From assembly GCA_049653005.1 (NCBI GenBank), contig JBASFL010000069.1, positions 1 to 16,550 on the forward strand: a stretch of DNA of 16,550 nucleotides, read 5' to 3'. A program made the position numbers and the translations under genes. Shown here in pieces: positions 1 to 5,428 of this stretch. The first letter of the stretch is position 1. The number at the start of each line of letters is the position of its first letter. The notes under the pieces were generated by a model that did no database searches, was not told the origin of the DNA, and saw nothing but the letters and a program-made list of their open reading frames with translations. The stretch is from UBA2334 sp049653005 (GTDB taxonomy: Bacteria; Pseudomonadota; Gammaproteobacteria; Burkholderiales; Burkholderiaceae_C).

Positions 1-1
1 G

Positions 2-580
2 GTAGGCAACAAAGTCTATGGCGGGCAGTCTTCGCACCTGCCATTGAAGCTGAACATGGCTGGTGTGATTCCCGCGATTTTCGCTTCGTCGATTATCTTG
101 TTGCCGGCGACGGTTGTGGGTTGGTTCAGCACGGGCGATTCCATGCGCTGGTTGAAAGACATCTCCAGTGCTTTGACGCCAGGCCAGCCAATTTACGTTG
201 CGTTGTACGGCGCCGCTATCGTGTTTTTCTGCTTTTTTTACACTGCCTTGGTGTTCAACAGCAGAGAGACTGCAGACAACCTGAAGAAAAGCGGAGCGTT
301 CATCCCAGGTATTCGTCCTGGCGAGCAAACTGCCAAACACATTGACAAGATTTTGTCGCGCTTGACGCTTGCTGGTGCGGTGTACATCACCTTGGTGTGT
401 TTGTTGCCCGAATTTCTGATTCTGAAATACAACGTACCGTTCTATTTTGGCGGTACGTCGCTGTTGATCATTGTGGTTGTGACCATGGATTTTATGGCCC
501 AGGTTCAAAATTTCATGATGTCTCAGCAGTATGAATCCTTGCTCAAGAAGGCCAACTTCAAGGGTGCAGGTGGTGCGTGA
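2..580 (+). CDS. secY: Protein translocase subunit SecY (3' end only)
   Basis: The reading frame is open from base 2 and ends at TGA 578-580, giving the last 192 residues of SecY, the channel subunit of the SecYEG translocon in the inner membrane. The stretch HLPLKLNMAGVIPAIFASSI near the start is the well-known conserved SecY region before and in transmembrane segment 7. Further hydrophobic segments follow (around YVALYGAAIVFFCFFYTALVF, then two more), matching TM7-TM10 and a short basic cytoplasmic tail (SLLKKANFKGAGGA). The E. coli protein is about 443 residues, so a little over half of the gene lies outside the window. An internal TTG at 44 is not the real start. It is the first gene of the visible ribosomal-protein run, and rpmJ follows after 71 bases. 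Confidence 0.97.
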   Translation, partial: VGNKVYGGQSSHLPLKLNMAGVIPAIFASSIILLPATVVGWFSTGDSMRWLKDISSALTPGQPIYVALYGAAIVFFCFFYTALVFNSRETADNLKKSGAFIPGIRPGEQTAKHIDKILSRLTLAGAVYITLVCLLPEFLILKYNVPFYFGGTSLLIIVVVTMDFMAQVQNFMMSQQYESLLKKANFKGAGGA

Positions 581-602
581 GGCACAAGGAAAAACCCGTT
601 GG

Positions 603-620
603 TTGCACCCAGTCGTGCAA
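603..620 (+). other. Small inverted repeat between secY and rpmJ
   Basis: TTGCAC (603-608) and GTGCAA (615-620) form a perfect 6-bp stem with a 6-base loop. No T-run follows, so it is not an intrinsic terminator. A near-palindrome, AATCAAATTGATT, follows at about 625-637 just before the rpmJ ribosome-binding site. It may be an mRNA processing or stability element, or chance. Confidence 0.4.
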
Positions 621-651
621 GTTGAATCAAATTGATTTCTAGGAGAAAACT

Positions 652-765
652 ATGAGAGTTTCGGCTTCGGTCAAAAAAATGTGCCGCAACTGTAAGATTA
701 TTCGTCGCAAGGGTGTCGTGCGCGTCATTTGCACCGACCCCCGCCACAAACAGCGTCAAGGCTGA
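652..765 (+). CDS. rpmJ: 50S ribosomal protein L36 (bL36)
   Basis: A 37-codon gene that encodes L36, a small zinc-ribbon protein of the large ribosomal subunit. The ATG at 652 follows a strong ribosome-binding site, AGGAGA at 641-646. The protein begins MRVSASVKKMCRNCKII and carries the zinc ligands Cys11, Cys14, Cys27 and His32, so it is the zinc-binding (C+) form of L36. The length is the usual one for the family. It sits between secY and rpsM, as in many proteobacteria, and rpsM starts 20 bases after its stop. In other betaproteobacteria such as Burkholderia, infA lies just upstream; here the 71-base gap has no room for it. Confidence 0.97.
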   Translation: MRVSASVKKMCRNCKIIRRKGVVRVICTDPRHKQRQG

Positions 766-785
766 TTGAGTTTCAGAGGACCATC

Positions 786-1151
786 ATGGCTCGTATTGCA
801 GGTATCAACATCCCTCCCCACAAACATGCTGAAATTGGCTTGACTGCCATTTTCGGTATTGGCCGCACGCGCGCTCGCAAAATTTGCGAAGCCTGTGGCA
901 TCGAATACTCCAAGAAAATCAAGGAGTTGTCCGACGCTGAACTGGAAAAAGTTCGTGACCAAGTCGGTTTGTTTACAATCGAGGGTGACCTGCGCCGCGA
1001 AACCACCATGAACATCAAGCGTTTGATGGACATTGGTTGCTACCGTGGCTTCCGCCACCGCCGTGGTTTGCCCATGCGTGGTCAGCGCACCAAAACGAAT
1101 GCTCGGACTCGCAAAGGTCCACGCAAAGCCGCGTTGGCGTTGAAAAAATAA
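786..1151 (+). CDS. rpsM: 30S ribosomal protein S13 (uS13)
   Basis: A 121-residue protein starting MARIAGINIPPHKHAEIGLT, diagnostic of S13, which sits in the head of the 30S subunit and contacts tRNA and the 50S bridge. The helix-two-turn-helix region (TAIFGIGRTRARKICEACGI) and the very basic C-terminal tail (RGLPMRGQRTKTNARTRKGP) are both present. The frame is open upstream to 729, but the ATG at 786 gives the family N-terminus and has an AGAGGA-type ribosome-binding site just upstream. rpsK follows after 19 bases. In E. coli the S4 repressor binds the mRNA leader ahead of this gene; whether that holds here cannot be read from the sequence. Confidence 0.98.
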   Translation: MARIAGINIPPHKHAEIGLTAIFGIGRTRARKICEACGIEYSKKIKELSDAELEKVRDQVGLFTIEGDLRRETTMNIKRLMDIGCYRGFRHRRGLPMRGQRTKTNARTRKGPRKAALALKK

Positions 1152-1170
1152 TCTGAACTGAAAGCTCTTC

Positions 1171-1575
1171 ATGGCCAAGTCGCCTTCCAACTCCGCCGCT
1201 GCACGCGTGCGCAAGAAAGTCCGCAAGAACATTGCCGACGGTATTGCACACGTTCACGCGTCGTTCAACAACACCATCATCACGATCACCGATCGCCAAG
1301 GCAACGCTTTGTCTTGGGCCTCTTCGGGTGGCCAAGGTTTCAAGGGCTCGCGCAAGTCCACTCCTTTTGCGGCTCAAGTGGCTTCAGAAGTGGCGGGTCG
1401 TGCAGCCATTGAACAAGGCATCAAGAACCTTGATGTCGAAATCAAAGGTCCTGGTCCAGGCCGTGAATCTTCTGTTCGTGCGCTGGGTGCACTGGGCATT
1501 CGCATCGTTTCGATTGCCGACGTGACCCCCGTCCCGCACAACGGCTGCCGCCCGCAAAAGCGCCGCCGTATCTAA
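1171..1575 (+). CDS. rpsK: 30S ribosomal protein S11 (uS11)
   Basis: A 134-residue protein, S11 of the 30S platform near the E-site and the anti-Shine-Dalgarno helix. The conserved core reads GIAHVHASFNNTIITITDRQ, followed by GFKGSRKSTPFAAQVA and the C-terminal VTPVPHNGCRPQKRRRI, which is nearly invariant. The ATG at 1171 is the first sensible start; the ribosome-binding site is weak (a GAAAG stretch), so coupling to upstream rpsM is likely. The gene is co-directional with rpsM (19-base gap) and followed by an unusually long 103-base gap to rpsD that contains two hairpins. Confidence 0.98.
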   Translation: MAKSPSNSAAARVRKKVRKNIADGIAHVHASFNNTIITITDRQGNALSWASSGGQGFKGSRKSTPFAAQVASEVAGRAAIEQGIKNLDVEIKGPGPGRESSVRALGALGIRIVSIADVTPVPHNGCRPQKRRRI

Positions 1576-1583
1576 TACTCCCC

Positions 1584-1599
1584 TCTGCCTTCGGGCAGA
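1584..1599 (+). other. UUCG-tetraloop hairpin after rpsK
   Basis: TCTGCC (1584-1589) pairs with GGCAGA (1594-1599) around a TTCG loop, the very stable C(UUCG)G tetraloop. CTTTTAAG follows, a short T-run of four. This could be a weak or partial terminator (attenuator), an RNase-processing site or a 3' stabiliser for the rpsM-rpsK mRNA. Readthrough must occur if rpsD and rpoA depend on the upstream promoter. Confidence 0.6.
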
Positions 1600-1613
1600 C
1601 TTTTAAGCCCACC

Positions 1614-1635
1614 GCCACGGTCATTCCACCGTGGC
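1614..1635 (+). other. 8-bp hairpin in the rpsD leader
   Basis: GCCACGGT (1614-1621) and ACCGTGGC (1628-1635) are perfect inverted repeats with a 6-base loop. The element lies 31 bases before the rpsD ribosome-binding site and has no T-run behind it. With the UUCG hairpin at 1584-1599 it makes a two-stem leader in front of the gene for S4, a known autoregulatory repressor in other bacteria. Confidence 0.6.
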
Positions 1636-1666
1636 TCCTGCGTTTCTACGCGCAGCAGATTTCAAC

Positions 1667-1671
1667 AAGGA
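1667..1671 (+). promoter_or_regulatory. Ribosome-binding site that fixes the rpsD start
   Basis: AAGGA lies 7 bases before GTG 1679. It selects this GTG over the GTG at 1631, which is in the same frame but would add 16 residues unlike any S4 N-terminus. Confidence 0.8.
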
Positions 1672-1678
1672 TATTGAC

Positions 1679-2302
1679 GTGGCACGTTACCTCGGCCCCA
1701 AGGCCAAACTTTCCCGCCGTGAAGGCACCGACCTGTTGCTCAAGAGCGCCCGTCGCTCTATCAGCGACAAAGCCAAATTTGACTCCAAACCTGGCCAGCA
1801 CGGTCGCACTTCCGGTGCCCGTACCTCTGACTTTGGTTTGCAGCTGCGTGAAAAGCAAAAAGTCAAGCGCATGTACGGTGTGTTGGAGCGCCAGTTCCGC
1901 CGCTACTTCGAAGAAGCAGACCGCCGCCGTGGCAACACAGGCTCCAATTTGCTGTTCCTGTTGGAATCGCGGTTGGACAACGTGGTGTTCCGCATGGGCT
2001 TTGCTTCTACCCGAGCCGAAGCCCGTCAGATGGTGTCACACAAGGCCATTACCGTGAACGGCGCTTCTGTCAACATCCCCTCTTACTTGGTGAAGTCTGG
2101 TGATGTGATCGCTGTGCGCGAGAAGTCCAAGAAGCAAGCCCGTGTGGCAGAGGCGCTTGAGCTGGCCAAGCAAATCGGTTTCCCTGCTTGGGTGGACGTT
2201 GCTGCTGACAAGGCAGAGGGCACCTTCAAGAAGAGTCCTGATCGCGACGAATTCGCTGCTGACATCAACGAATCGTTGATCGTCGAACTGTATTCTCGTT
2301 AA
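1679..2302 (+). CDS. rpsD: 30S ribosomal protein S4 (uS4)
   Basis: A 207-residue S4, a primary 16S rRNA-binding protein that nucleates 30S assembly. From GTG 1679 the protein starts MARYLGPKAKLSRREGTDLL, the family N-terminus; the frame stays open upstream to a GTG at 1631, but those 16 codons are leader sequence. The C-terminal half has the S4 RNA-binding domain (LESRLDNVVFRMGFASTRAE, then VSHKAITVNGASVNIPSYLV), and the protein ends NESLIVELYSR as usual. It lies between rpsK (103-base gap) and rpoA (89-base gap). In E. coli S4 represses translation of this operon, and the two leader hairpins make local control possible here. Confidence 0.98.
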   Translation: MARYLGPKAKLSRREGTDLLLKSARRSISDKAKFDSKPGQHGRTSGARTSDFGLQLREKQKVKRMYGVLERQFRRYFEEADRRRGNTGSNLLFLLESRLDNVVFRMGFASTRAEARQMVSHKAITVNGASVNIPSYLVKSGDVIAVREKSKKQARVAEALELAKQIGFPAWVDVAADKAEGTFKKSPDRDEFAADINESLIVELYSR

Positions 2303-2308
2303 TCCGTT

Positions 2309-2337
2309 CCCCGCTGACATTGTCTTGTCTTGCGGGG
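2309..2337 (+). other. Inverted repeat between rpsD and rpoA
   Basis: CCCCGC (2309-2314) and GCGGGG (2332-2337) could pair around a 17-base loop. A second small repeat, TCGGC (2346-2350) with GCCGA (2367-2371), follows. Neither has a T-run. They may be processing or stability elements; the long loop makes the first one weak. Confidence 0.35.
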
Positions 2338-2391
2338 GTGCTTCATCGGCCTTATCGGTGTAACGAGCCGAGGGTATTGAGGGAAGTTTGA

Positions 2392-3378
2392 ATGCTTACG
2401 AATTTGTTAAAGCCTAAAACCATCAACGTCGAGCAATTGACCGCCAATCGGGCCAAGGTCACGTTGGAGCCGTTCGAGCGTGGCTATGGTCATACGCTGG
2501 GCAACGCACTGCGCCGTGTGTTGTTGTCCTCTATGGTGGGCCATGCCCCCACAGAGGTCACCATTGCCGGTGTGCTGCACGAATACTCGTCCATCGACGG
2601 CGTTCAAGAGGATGTGGTCAATATTCTCTTGAATTTGAAAGGTGTGGTGTTCAAGCTGCACAACCGCGATGAAGTCACACTGAGCTTGCGCAAAGATGGC
2701 GAAGGCGTGGTCACTGCGGCGGACATTCAAACGCCGCATGACGTTGAAATTGTCAATCCCGGTCACGCGATTGCCACGCTGTCTCCTGGCGCCAAGCTGG
2801 ACATGCAGATCAAGGTCGAAAAAGGCCGCGGTTATGTGTCGGGCAACTTCCGCCGCAACGAAGACCAAATGCGCTCGATTGGCCGCATTGTTTTGGATGC
2901 CTCCTTCTCGCCGGTTCGCCGCGTGAGCTACACCGTGGAAAGTGCACGGGTTGAGCAGCGCACGGACCTGGACAAGCTGGTGTTGGACATCGAAACCAAC
3001 GGCGCTATCGGTCCAGAGGAAGCCGTGCGTTCTTCGGCCAAAATCTTGGTTGAACAACTGGCTGTGTTTGCCCAGTTGGAAGGTGTTGAGTTGAGCGCAT
3101 TTGATGCGCCCACACAGCGCGCTGCCCAACAGTTTGACCCGATTTTGTTGCGCCCCGTTGACGAGCTGGAATTGACGGTTCGCTCCGCCAATTGCTTGAA
3201 GGCCGAAAACATCTACTACATCGGTGATTTGATTCAACGCACCGAAAACGAGTTGTTGAAAACCCCGAATTTGGGTCGCAAGTCTTTGAATGAAATCAAA
3301 GAAGTGTTGGCGTCCCGTGGGTTGACGCTCGGCATGAAGCTTGAAAACTGGCCACCTGTTGGCTTGGACAAACACTGA
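2392..3378 (+). CDS. rpoA: DNA-directed RNA polymerase subunit alpha
   Basis: A 328-residue alpha subunit, which dimerises to start RNA polymerase assembly and contacts UP elements and activators through its C-terminal domain. The N-terminal domain shows FERGYGHTLGNALRRVLLSS (residues 28-47) and the beta/beta' contact region. After a linker near residues 232-250, the C-terminal domain has TVRSANCLKAENIYYIGDL and TPNLGRKSLNEIKEVLASRG. Arg264, Asn267, Gly295, Lys297 and Ser298 correspond to E. coli Arg265, Asn268, Gly296, Lys298 and Ser299, the DNA-contacting set. The ATG at 2392 follows GAGGG at 2379-2383. The position between rpsD and rplQ is the classic alpha-operon order. Confidence 0.99.
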   Translation: MLTNLLKPKTINVEQLTANRAKVTLEPFERGYGHTLGNALRRVLLSSMVGHAPTEVTIAGVLHEYSSIDGVQEDVVNILLNLKGVVFKLHNRDEVTLSLRKDGEGVVTAADIQTPHDVEIVNPGHAIATLSPGAKLDMQIKVEKGRGYVSGNFRRNEDQMRSIGRIVLDASFSPVRRVSYTVESARVEQRTDLDKLVLDIETNGAIGPEEAVRSSAKILVEQLAVFAQLEGVELSAFDAPTQRAAQQFDPILLRPVDELELTVRSANCLKAENIYYIGDLIQRTENELLKTPNLGRKSLNEIKEVLASRGLTLGMKLENWPPVGLDKH

Positions 3379-3390
3379 TTTTTATCACCA

Positions 3391-3433
3391 GGTCGCCTGA
3401 CGACCACCCCTCAGTACCTGACACGGCTGAGGG
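3391..3433 (+). other. Two hairpins between rpoA and rplQ
   Basis: GGTCG (3391-3395) pairs with CGACC (3401-3405) around a 5-base loop. CCCTCAG (3408-3414) pairs with CTGAGGG (3427-3433) around a 12-base loop. No T-run follows, so transcription is expected to continue into rplQ. A role in mRNA processing or stability is possible. Confidence 0.5.
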
Positions 3434-3457
3434 CATCACTCAAACAAAGGAAATATC

Positions 3458-3856
3458 ATGCGCCATGGACATGGACTTAGAAAACTGAACCGCACCAGCT
3501 CGCACCGTCTGGCGATGCTGCGCAACATGATGAATTCATTGCTGACGCATGAAGTCATCAAAACCACCTTGCCCAAAGCCAAAGAGCTTCGTCGCGTGGT
3601 GGAACCCATGATCACCCTTGCGAAAGAGCCCACACTGGCCAACCGTCGCTTGGCGTTTGACCGTCTGCGCGATCGCGATGTCGTTGTGAAGCTGTTCAAC
3701 GAATTGGGTCCCCGTTTCAAGGCGCGTCCTGGTGGTTACACCCGCATTCTGAAAATGGGTTTCCGTGTGGGCGATAACGCGCCAATGGCGTTGGTTGAAC
3801 TCGTGGACCGTGCAGAAGAAACGAACGCTGCCGTGGCAGAAGACGCGAAAGCGTGA
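3458..3856 (+). CDS. rplQ: 50S ribosomal protein L17 (bL17)
   Basis: A 132-residue L17, a bacterial large-subunit protein near the exit tunnel. The N-terminus MRHGHGLRKLNRTSSHRLAM and the segment PGGYTRILKMGFRVGDNAPM are diagnostic. The ATG at 3458 has an AAAGGAAA ribosome-binding site. The core ends at about residue 118 and is followed by a short acidic, alanine-rich tail (EETNAAVAEDAKA). It is the last protein gene of the alpha operon. Its TGA (3854-3856) overlaps a possible extended -10 promoter for the tRNA gene that begins 17 bases later. Confidence 0.98.
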   Translation: MRHGHGLRKLNRTSSHRLAMLRNMMNSLLTHEVIKTTLPKAKELRRVVEPMITLAKEPTLANRRLAFDRLRDRDVVVKLFNELGPRFKARPGGYTRILKMGFRVGDNAPMALVELVDRAEETNAAVAEDAKA

Positions 3857-3862
3857 TACAAT
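3854..3862 (+). promoter_or_regulatory. Possible extended -10 promoter for tRNA-fMet
   Basis: TG-A-TACAAT is a good extended -10 element, and its TG is part of the rplQ stop codon. Transcription would start near 3869, just before the tRNA 5' end at 3874. The -35 region 17 bases upstream (TGGCAG, 3834-3839) is a poor match, so the call rests on the extended -10 alone. Processing from the operon transcript is the alternative. Confidence 0.4.
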
Positions 3863-3873
3863 AATGTTCTTAA

Positions 3874-3950
<77 letters not shown>

Positions 3951-3976
3951 ATAAAATCAAGCGCTAAGCTTGTTCG

Positions 3977-4008
3977 AAGGCCCTCAAATTGAGGGCCTTT
4001 TTGTTTTG
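3977..4008 (+). terminator. Intrinsic terminator of the alpha operon and tRNA
   Basis: An 11-bp perfect stem, AAGGCCCTCAA (3977-3987) with TTGAGGGCCTT (3989-3999), is followed by TTTTTGTTTT. This is a textbook rho-independent terminator. A smaller stem, CAAGC/GCTTG (3958-3972), lies between it and the tRNA. The A-rich 5' flank is limited, so strong termination on the minus strand is less likely. Confidence 0.93.
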
Positions 4009-4429
4009 TGACCTTGCCAAAACGGCCCCAGCTGTTCACGACCTTTTGTGTACGTGACGATCAAGCCGTCACCTCTGGCGGTGCTGGCCTCGCGCATGCC
4101 CTGTCGGTCGGTCCATATTCCTGGTTGCTCAGGTGTTCAATCGCAAAGGCCGCACGGGGTCTACCTTACAAACCAATCAGTGATCAGCTGCCTGATCCAC
4201 AAATTTGCAGGGTCACGGTGGTACTTGCCGTGCCAGAACAAGGTGATGGCTGTTTCCGGTAACGGCACAAAGTGCCCCACCCACTGCACCCATGGCCATT
4301 GATGCGCATTGCGCCACGCATTTGCCAATGCCGCGTCGGCCCGCCAGCCTGATGCGGCTTGAGCCGCTGACGCGCCCACCACACGGGCGCACCCCCATGC
4401 CTTGAAAGGCGCGCCATGGCCCGGCGACG
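4009..4429. other. Gene-poor gap between the tRNA terminator and pobR
   Basis: These 421 bases carry no intact gene that I can support. The minus strand from 4161 to about 4337 holds the LysR-like remnant described separately. Short plus-strand frames at 4008-4302 have no recognisable motif or good ribosome-binding site. A 37-codon minus-strand frame, 3984-4097, ends inside the terminator stem and is unlikely to be a gene. Base use is mixed, between that of the ribosomal block and the GC-rich catabolic block, as expected for decaying sequence. Confidence 0.6.
4161..4337 (-). pseudogene. LysR-type regulator, C-terminal remnant
   Basis: On the minus strand a frame ending at TAG (4161-4163) encodes a C-terminal segment that contains FVPLPETAITLFWHGKYHRD followed by PANLWIRQLI. 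The pattern F/LWH-x3-H-x-DPA-x2-W-[LI]-R is the typical end of the effector-binding domain in many LysR-type regulators, and the preceding ~20 residues (ALANAWRNAHQWPW) fit the helix before it. Only about 57 codons look LysR-like. Further upstream the frame stays open into the 3' end of the AraC gene, but that part resembles nothing and is a shadow. There is no helix-turn-helix and no plausible start, so this is read as a truncated leftover. The family call is from the motif only. Confidence 0.55.
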
Positions 4430-5311
4430 CTACTGTGACGATGGTGTGCTGCCCACCAGCTGCGCTCGAAAAGCCCTGGGTGACACCCCCGCATCGCGTG
4501 TGAACACCCGTGTGAAGTAGGCCGGGTCCGCGTAGCCCAGGGCGTACGAAATGCTGGCCACGCTGAGGTTGGTGTACGCCAGTTGCCGCCGGGCTTCGAG
4601 CACGGTGCGGGCCTCTATCAAACTGGAGGCGTTCGCCCCGGTGGCCGCTTTGGCCAGGCGGCTGAGGTGGGTGGGGGACATGTTCAGGGCCTTGGCGTAG
4701 TCGGCCACCCGCCAGTGTTGGTGGAAATGGGCTTCGATCAACGCGTGGAAACGGCCCATCACGTTGGACGCTCGCAGGCGGGGGGCGTCGCCCTGTGCGG
4801 AGGTGTCTTCCATTGCCCGCGCGACCCAGCCAAACACGGTGGCGCTCAGCCCGCGAAGCACGAGTGCCCGGGCCTTGGCGCGCCCCAGAAACTCCACCCA
4901 AATTTGCCGCAGGGCCAAGCGGGTTTGTTCGTCCGATGGCACCAGTTTTGCGCATCCGAGGTCGCTGCGCACATCGCCCACGCCCACCAGTATCTCGTTC
5001 AGCAACTCGTCTGCCACGGTCAACACCAAGCCTTGGGTGCCTGGGGTGAACCGAAAGGCGTGCACGTGCGCAGCGGGCACATTGAGCAGCGAGCCGGGTG
5101 ACAGCGTCAGGGTGTGGGTGTCCAAGTGCGCCACACCACCGCCGGACTCCACCAGCAGCAGTTGGTGCAATCGGGTGTGGCGGTGGGGGGTGAATTCCCA
5201 GTCGTGCAACACCGAACGGTCCGCAATGGTTTCGCAGTGCAGCACATCGGGCAGGTGTGCCGATTCGCCAAACAGGCTGTAGGACTGGATGGTTTCGGGT
5301 GTCTTATCCAT
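4430..5311 (-). CDS. pobR: AraC-family regulator, PobR type (4-hydroxybenzoate)
   Basis: From ATG 5311 this is a 293-residue AraC/XylS-family activator. The N-terminal part has a cupin-like effector domain with LHCETIADRSVLHDWEFTPH, a signature of the PobR-type regulators that control 4-hydroxybenzoate hydroxylase. The C-terminal ~100 residues hold the two helix-turn-helix motifs (WRVADYAKALNMSPTHLSRL; then LSVASISYALGYADPAYFTR and FTRDAGVSPRAFRAQ). It is divergent from pobA, the expected target, across a 117-base gap, and 4-hydroxybenzoate is the likely effector. The start is uncertain: ATG 5311 matches the usual distance to the LFGE motif but lacks a ribosome-binding site, while GTG 5356 (308 residues) has GGGAG 7 bases upstream. 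ATG 5347 is a third option. Confidence 0.85.
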   Translation of the reverse strand: MDKTPETIQSYSLFGESAHLPDVLHCETIADRSVLHDWEFTPHRHTRLHQLLLVESGGGVAHLDTHTLTLSPGSLLNVPAAHVHAFRFTPGTQGLVLTVADELLNEILVGVGDVRSDLGCAKLVPSDEQTRLALRQIWVEFLGRAKARALVLRGLSATVFGWVARAMEDTSAQGDAPRLRASNVMGRFHALIEAHFHQHWRVADYAKALNMSPTHLSRLAKAATGANASSLIEARTVLEARRQLAYTNLSVASISYALGYADPAYFTRVFTRDAGVSPRAFRAQLVGSTPSSQ

Positions 5312-5428
5312 GTTCGAAATGTACAAGTGTTGGATGGATGGCGGCATTCCGTTCACGCGTTCACTCCCGTATCTTTCGTGCCACGGCATGGGCCGAAACC
5401 CCTTTTCACACGCGCATTGGAGACAACC
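5312..5428. promoter_or_regulatory. Divergent pobR-pobA control region
   Basis: This 117-base gap should hold both promoters and the PobR operator. A tandem direct repeat, CGTTCAC at 5350-5356 and 5358-5364 (8-base period), lies in it, as does a TTCGAA palindrome at 5313-5318. No convincing -35/-10 pair could be picked by eye. If pobR starts at GTG 5356, the repeat overlaps its start. The operator position is not established. Confidence 0.45.
5364..5368 (-). promoter_or_regulatory. Candidate ribosome-binding site for a longer pobR
   Basis: The minus strand reads GGGAG 7 bases before GTG 5356, in frame with the regulator. It is the only good Shine-Dalgarno sequence near the candidate starts and would add 15 residues (through IQHLYISN) to the N-terminus. 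Confidence 0.4.

Noticed and set aside
1631..1678. N-terminal extension of rpsD from GTG 1631
   Set aside because: The added residues do not resemble S4. The GTG lies inside a hairpin arm, while GTG 1679 has AAGGA 7 bases upstream.
2407..3375. 322-codon minus-strand frame opposite rpoA
   Set aside because: It covers almost exactly rpoA and has no recognisable features; an antisense artefact.
3984..4097. 37-codon minus-strand frame in the gap after the tRNA
   Set aside because: It looks mildly protein-like (GLIVTYTKGREQLGPFW) but ends inside the terminator stem, has no good ribosome-binding site and matches no family that I recognise.
4008..4302. Plus-strand frames of 84 codons after the terminator
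   Set aside because: No motif, no convincing ribosome-binding site, and they overlap the minus-strand LysR-like remnant.
4338..4955. Extension of the LysR-like minus-strand frame into pobR
   Set aside because: Beyond about 4337 the translation loses any LysR pattern, and past 4430 it is an alternative frame of the AraC gene.
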